A stretch of 48,341 nt of DNA from an uncultured Clostridium sp. (GTDB taxonomy: Bacteria; Bacillota; Clostridia; Clostridiales; Clostridiaceae): NCBI GenBank assembly GCA_934746015.1, contig CAKVEW010000024.1, positions 1 through 48,341 of the forward strand, given 5' to 3'. The notes beneath the pieces were generated by a model. The model worked only from the letters and a program-made list of their open reading frames with translations, searched no databases and had not been told where the DNA came from. Both the position numbers and the translations under genes were made by a program. Below are positions 45,015 through 48,341 of the stretch, piece after piece. Positions within the stretch are counted from its first letter, which is position 1. Each line of letters opens with the position of its first letter.

Positions 45015-45638
45015 TTACATATCTTTACTTTCTACCAATTTTCCCTTTACTATAACTCTTTCTTTTGCTCCCACTGTACAAGTAACTAATGTTATTGTTG
45101 CTTCATCAGTATTATCTAAAACATCCACATTATCAGGTGATACTATAAAGCTATCAGTTACTTCATATACATATTCCTTTTTATTTGCCTTAACTAATAC
45201 CTTATCGCCAATTTCTACCTTATACAAATTAACAAATGCCTCTGAATAATCTGAAACCCTATGTCCAGCCACAGAGAAATTTCCTTTTTCTCCAGGCTTT
45301 ACTGAACCTTCGAAGTGCCCTAAATAATATTGAAGAATTTCATCACTAATCCCCTCAACTATTCCTTGAGATAGGCTTATACTTGGAATTTCCATTAAAG
45401 CAATAGGCTTATATCCATTTATTAATTTTTCTTCTTCTTCCTTTGATAATTCTTTAGAGTCTTCATTTATAACTTCTTCTAATATATTTTGGAGTTCTTT
45501 TTGTTTTTTAGATGTATCTATTTTCTTATAAACTATAGACACAATGATAGCTAAACCAACGACTATTAAAACTAATCCTATTATTCTTCTAATCTTTTCT
45601 TTCAAATAATCCAACTCCCAATAAACTTTTATATTCAT
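45015..45638 (-). CDS. Sortase (class D/E-like)
   Basis: 207 residues. One N-terminal membrane anchor (about 16-36), a charged coiled segment (41-75), then the sortase beta barrel with H126 (VAGHR), C187 (TLVTCT) and R194 (KERVIVKG). Class D-like size and layout. Sortases join surface proteins to peptidoglycan. No LPXTG-type substrate gene is visible in the window. First gene of the sortase, chimera, rluF operon. Confidence 0.92.
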   Translation of the reverse strand: MNIKVYWELDYLKEKIRRIIGLVLIVVGLAIIVSIVYKKIDTSKKQKELQNILEEVINEDSKELSKEEEEKLINGYKPIALMEIPSISLSQGIVEGISDEILQYYLGHFEGSVKPGEKGNFSVAGHRVSDYSEAFVNLYKVEIGDKVLVKANKKEYVYEVTDSFIVSPDNVDVLDNTDEATITLVTCTVGAKERVIVKGKLVESKDM

Positions 45639-45693
45639 TTATCATATATTATAACATAAACATCTGTAATCATTAATCTTTTAGGAGTAACTT

Positions 45694-45885
45694 ATGAATA
45701 GAAAAATTATTTATGTTGACTTTATATTTAAACGAAAGAAAATTTCCTCTAAGCCTTTATTATTAATTTATAAGATTAAAATAAATATTAAAAGTCTTTT
45801 TAATAACTTATTTGAAATTAAGCATCATAAAGAAGCAAGTAATTCAAACAATTTAAAACTTTATCCCTTTAAAAAAGTATTATAA
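45694..45885 (+). CDS. Small basic ORF, 63 aa, uncertain
   Basis: 63 residues, very basic and hydrophobic (KIIYVDFIFKRKKISSKPLL), with AGGAG six nt before ATG. It fills the gap between the divergent sortase and ispF. No family recognised. A good ribosome binding site favours a gene; composition is compatible with chance in this AT-rich DNA. Confidence 0.4.
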   Translation: MNRKIIYVDFIFKRKKISSKPLLLIYKIKINIKSLFNNLFEIKHHKEASNSNNLKLYPFKKVL

Positions 45886-45979
45886 ATCTTATTAACTTCA
45901 TAAGTTTTATATAAATCCTTGATATTATAATTTCCTATAGAGTAAAATGGTCTTAAATAATAATCTTGGAGGTATAAAG

Positions 45980-46468
45980 ATGAGAATAGGATTAGGATAT
46001 GATGTACACCGCCTTGTTGAAGGAAGAGACTTAATAATTGGTGGAGTTAACATTCCATTCGAAAAAGGACTTCTTGGTCATTCAGATGCTGATGTATTAC
46101 TTCATGCAATTGTAGATTCTTTACTTGGTGCATCTTCCCTTGGTGACATAGGAACTCTTTTCCCTGATACTGATATAAAATTTAAAGGCATATCTAGCAT
46201 AAAGCTTCTTGAGGAAGTAGGCAAATTATTATATGAACATGGATATTCAATTAATAATATAGATTCTACTATAATTGCTCAAAAACCTAAAATGGCTCCT
46301 TATATAAAGGAAATGCGTGAAAACATAGCTAAAGCACTAAATATTGATGTTATGAAAATTAATGTAAAAGCAACTACTGAAGAAGGGTTGGGCTTTACAG
46401 GAAGTGGAGAAGGAATATCTTCACAAAGCATATGCCTAATTGAAATGAAGAATGTAGAATCAATGTAA
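45980..46468 (+). CDS. ispF: 2-C-methyl-D-erythritol 2,4-cyclodiphosphate synthase
   Basis: 162 residues from ATG 45980, which has GGAGG 7 nt upstream; the longer frame start lacks one. Zinc ligands D8 and H10 (GYDVHR) and H42, and the [19 protein letters not shown] and [14 protein letters not shown] signatures are present. Fifth step of the MEP isoprenoid pathway, making MEcPP. No ispD is adjacent; it appears as a single gene ended by the hairpin at 46545-46592. Confidence 0.96.
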   Translation: MRIGLGYDVHRLVEGRDLIIGGVNIPFEKGLLGHSDADVLLHAIVDSLLGASSLGDIGTLFPDTDIKFKGISSIKLLEEVGKLLYEHGYSINNIDSTIIAQKPKMAPYIKEMRENIAKALNIDVMKINVKATTEEGLGFTGSGEGISSQSICLIEMKNVESM

Positions 46469-46547
46469 AAACTCCTACAGAGTTTTTGGAATGAAAGAAT
46501 GAAGCTTCTCTTTTGCCTTCGCAAAATTGAAATGAAAGAATGAAAAA
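46446..46547. repeat. Repeat-rich DNA after ispF
   Basis: GAAGAATGTAGAATCAATG, the hairpin AAAAACTCCTACAGAGTTTTT, and GAATGAAAGAATGAA twice. Same mosaic family as 4845-5135. It overlaps the last codons and stop of ispF. Confidence 0.6.
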
Positions 46548-46592
46548 AATGAGCTGTTACACTAATAATTTAGGATAACAACTCATTTTTTT
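46545..46592 (+). terminator. ispF terminator
   Basis: AAAAATGAG-C-TGTTA pairs with TAACA-A-CTCATTTTT (46576-46590), followed by a T-rich tract. Confidence 0.75.
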
Positions 46593-46720
46593 ATTTTTCA
46601 AAAGCAACAAAGCCACATTCTGTTGAATAATCTAAAATAACTATATCTTTCCTTCTGTACTTAAGTAATTTAAATGCAATAGTTATATCTCTCCCAGCAC
46701 TTACAATATTAAAAACGAGA
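46591..46720 (-). pseudogene. Possible C-terminal gene remnant
   Basis: The minus-strand frame ending at 46591 reads SAGRDITIAFKLLKYRRKDI then VILDYSTECGFVAFEK, which looks protein-like. The sequence before it (46721-46833) is low-complexity and hydrophobic, without a convincing start. Probably the tail of a decayed gene; family not recognised. The rest of 46469-46911 is repeats and hairpins. Confidence 0.3.
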
Positions 46721-46807
46721 AAAATAATATAAATGGACTTTCTTTTAACTAGAGCAAAAAAAGAGCTGTAACAACAACTCAAATTCAAAAGTAAATGTTG
46801 AATTATT

Positions 46808-46866
46808 TTAGAAACTCCTACGAGTTTCTTCATTAATTTTTCATTTTACATTTTTCATTTTACATT
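46808..46866. repeat. Repeat module TTTTTCATTTTACA with hairpin
   Basis: GAAACTCCTACGAGTTTC hairpin followed by ATTTTTCATTTTACATTTTT repeats, same family as 4980-5035. Confidence 0.65.
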
Positions 46867-46911
46867 GTGCGCCAGCACTCTTTTGGTTATATATTAATTT
46901 TACAATAGCCT

Positions 46912-48198
46912 TTATTTTTTCTTAAGATAACCATAATAAACATATATTGATATTATAGCACAAATTCCCATTAAATATGGATAAAATAAAAATCTCATTA
47001 TTGAAAATGGAGAAATTGCTGCTAATCCCGCTGCTGATATTAATTGAGCTCCATAAGGAATTACTCCTTGGAAAGCACAGGAAAACATATCCAATATCCC
47101 AGCAACTCTCTTTGGTTCTAAATCATATTTATTTGAAATATCTTTAGCAATAGGTCCAACAGTAACTATGGCAACTGTATTATTAGCTGTGCAAATATCA
47201 ACTAAGCTTACTAAAGTTGCAATTCCATATTCTGCTCCCCTTTTGCTCTTAAAATTCTTAAGTCCTTTATTTAATATAAAGTCTATTCCGCCATTGTACT
47301 TTATAATTTCTATAGTTCCTGCAATAAGTATTGATATTATAATAAGTTCACTCATGCCAGCTATCCCAGTTGATATAGAATTAAAAAATCCCAATATATC
47401 AAAACTTCCAAATATAAATCCTATTAATCCAGAAGATAATATTCCAAGTAATAATACTATTATTACATTTAATCCTAGTAATGCTGTTGCTATTACTATG
47501 ATATAAGGTATTATTTTTATTAAATTAAAATCTAATGTATCTAAACTAACTGAACCAGTATTTCTTGTCAAAATCATAAAAATTAACACTGTAATTATAG
47601 CAGCTGGTAAAACTATTATGAAATTCGTTCTAAATTTATCCTTCATTTCACAGCCTTGAGTTCTAGTAGCAGCTATTGTAGTATCTGATATTATTGAAAG
47701 ATTATCACCAAACATAGCTCCACTTACAACTGCTCCAACTGCTAATGCTGTCTCTATTCCAGTTTTTCCAGCAATTCCAACAGCTATTGGAACTAATGCC
47801 ACTATTGTACCCATTGAAGTTCCTATAGATAAAGCTATAAAGCATCCTATAATAAACATTCCAGGTATTAAAAGTTCACTTGGAAGTAACGAAAGTCCTA
47901 AATTTACAGTTGAATCTACCGCTCCCATATCTTTAGCTACTTGTGCAAAGGCACCTGCTAATATAAATATGACTACCATTAATATAATATTAGTATTTTC
48001 TGCACCTTTGCAAAAAATATTTACTTTCTTTTCAAACTTTTCTTTTCTATTCATTATTAAAGCTGTTAATGCTGCTGCTAAAAATGGTACTATTGTTGAA
48101 ATAGCATAAAAATCCTTTGCTAATATTGAACTACCTAAATAAACTACTAAAAATACTGCTAATGGAATTAAAGCTAACCCATTTCCTTTGTTATTCAA
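46912..48198 (-). CDS. NhaC-family Na+/H+ antiporter
   Basis: About 428 residues with some 11 membrane segments. NhaC signatures include SIGTSMGTIVALVPIAVGIA, AVVSGAMFGDNLSIISDTTI and TANNTVAIVTVGPIAKDIS. Exchanges Na+ for H+, or possibly an organic anion pair as in MleN. Start: TTG at 48196-48198 with AAAGGAGG 7 nt upstream; the longer frame start at 48228 lies in the tRNA terminator and has no ribosome binding site. Confidence 0.92.
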   Translation of the reverse strand: MNNKGNGLALIPLAVFLVVYLGSSILAKDFYAISTIVPFLAAALTALIMNRKEKFEKKVNIFCKGAENTNIILMVVIFILAGAFAQVAKDMGAVDSTVNLGLSLLPSELLIPGMFIIGCFIALSIGTSMGTIVALVPIAVGIAGKTGIETALAVGAVVSGAMFGDNLSIISDTTIAATRTQGCEMKDKFRTNFIIVLPAAIITVLIFMILTRNTGSVSLDTLDFNLIKIIPYIIVIATALLGLNVIIVLLLGILSSGLIGFIFGSFDILGFFNSISTGIAGMSELIIISILIAGTIEIIKYNGGIDFILNKGLKNFKSKRGAEYGIATLVSLVDICTANNTVAIVTVGPIAKDISNKYDLEPKRVAGILDMFSCAFQGVIPYGAQLISAAGLAAISPFSIMRFLFYPYLMGICAIISIYVYYGYLKKK

Positions 48199-48224
48199 TA
48201 TGCTTCCTCCTTTGTTTAAATGAA

Positions 48225-48266
48225 ACAAAAAAAATAAGAGGAATTAAAAAATTAATCCCTCTTATT
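48225..48266 (-). terminator. tRNA-Lys terminator
   Basis: AATAAGAGG (48233-48241) pairs with CCTCTTATT (48258-48266), with inner AATTA/TTAAT pairing, then T8 on the minus strand. Confidence 0.88.
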
Positions 48267-48341
48267 GGTGCGTTATCAGGGGATCGAACCCGGGACACCC
48301 TGATTAAGAGTCAGGTGCTCTACCAACTGAGCTAATAACGC
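48266..48341 (-). tRNA. tRNA-Lys (anticodon CTT)
   Basis: 76 nt with encoded CCA. Acceptor GCGTTAT/ATAACGC is perfect. D-arm GCTC AGTTGGTA GAGC. Anticodon arm CCTGA CTCTTAA TCAGG gives CTT. T-arm CCGGG TTCGATC CCCTG has a C50-U64 mismatch. Complete at the window's end. Followed by the strong terminator at 48225-48266. Confidence 0.95.

Noticed and set aside
47168..47506. 112-aa plus-strand frame over nhaC
   Set aside because: Antisense shadow of a membrane protein gene, hydrophobic by complementarity.

Overview
The window is strongly AT-rich DNA from a spore-forming, butyrate-producing member of Clostridium sensu stricto. The evidence is an alpha/beta small acid-soluble spore protein and CotF-type coat proteins, a complete crt-bcd-etfB-etfA-hbd butyryl-CoA module headed by the redox sensor Rex, strong AGGAGG ribosome binding sites, several GTG/TTG starts, and codon use dominated by A/T. 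Species was not determined.

Layout. 1-2170: a frameshifted IS3-family transposase tail, then spore genes (SASP, manganese-catalase/CotJC-like protein, one unknown, two CotF-like proteins). 2480-3780: a 5'-truncated gene relic and an Ogg DNA glycosylase. 3986-9795: hbd, etfA, etfB, bcd, crt and rex, all on the minus strand, with a Rex operator before crt. 10320-12930: a CadC-like ArsR repressor and a CPC-type Zn/Cd/Pb ATPase with a clear operator/promoter. 13070-16490: zinc-dependent phospholipase C-like protein, AI-2E family permease, aldo/keto reductase, zinc-ribbon protein. 16635-20390: GH1 6-phospho-beta-glucosidase, a fluoride-riboswitch-controlled cation/proton antiporter, and a tandem-repeat CYLTTA protein. 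20612-21679: ManC-like nucleotidyltransferase.

21808-39030 is one large pentose (probably xylose/arabinose) locus. It holds an intracellular GH3 glycosidase with a divergent AraC regulator, a sugar ABC transporter (ATPase, permease, lipoprotein), an orphan solute-binding lipoprotein with a YesM-type kinase, a YesN-type regulator and a stand-alone AraC DNA-binding protein, and then an operon of mutarotase, transaldolase, transketolase and a fucose-isomerase-family aldose isomerase. A nearly identical 37-nt element lies upstream of both the GH3 and mutarotase promoters, with partial copies near the AraC gene and the regulator operon. Two CcpA-type cre-like sites share a 12-nt core. No pentulokinase is present in the window.

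39100-42050 is a yybP-ykoY (manganese) riboswitch controlling a P-type cation ATPase. 42600-43130 holds six perfect DnaA boxes plus near matches, although no dnaA or dnaN is nearby. 43215-45638 is an operon of sortase, a chimeric membrane protein (SigI-like C-terminal sigma domain fused to an RsgI-like anti-sigma with a lost cleavage site) and RluF. 45694-48341 carries a small basic ORF, ispF, repeat-rich DNA, an NhaC antiporter and tRNA-Lys(CTT).

The observations I rate highest are the SigI/RsgI chimera next to a sortase, the DnaA-box cluster, the 37-nt shared operator of the pentose locus, and a GC-rich dispersed element present at 10155 and 35644.
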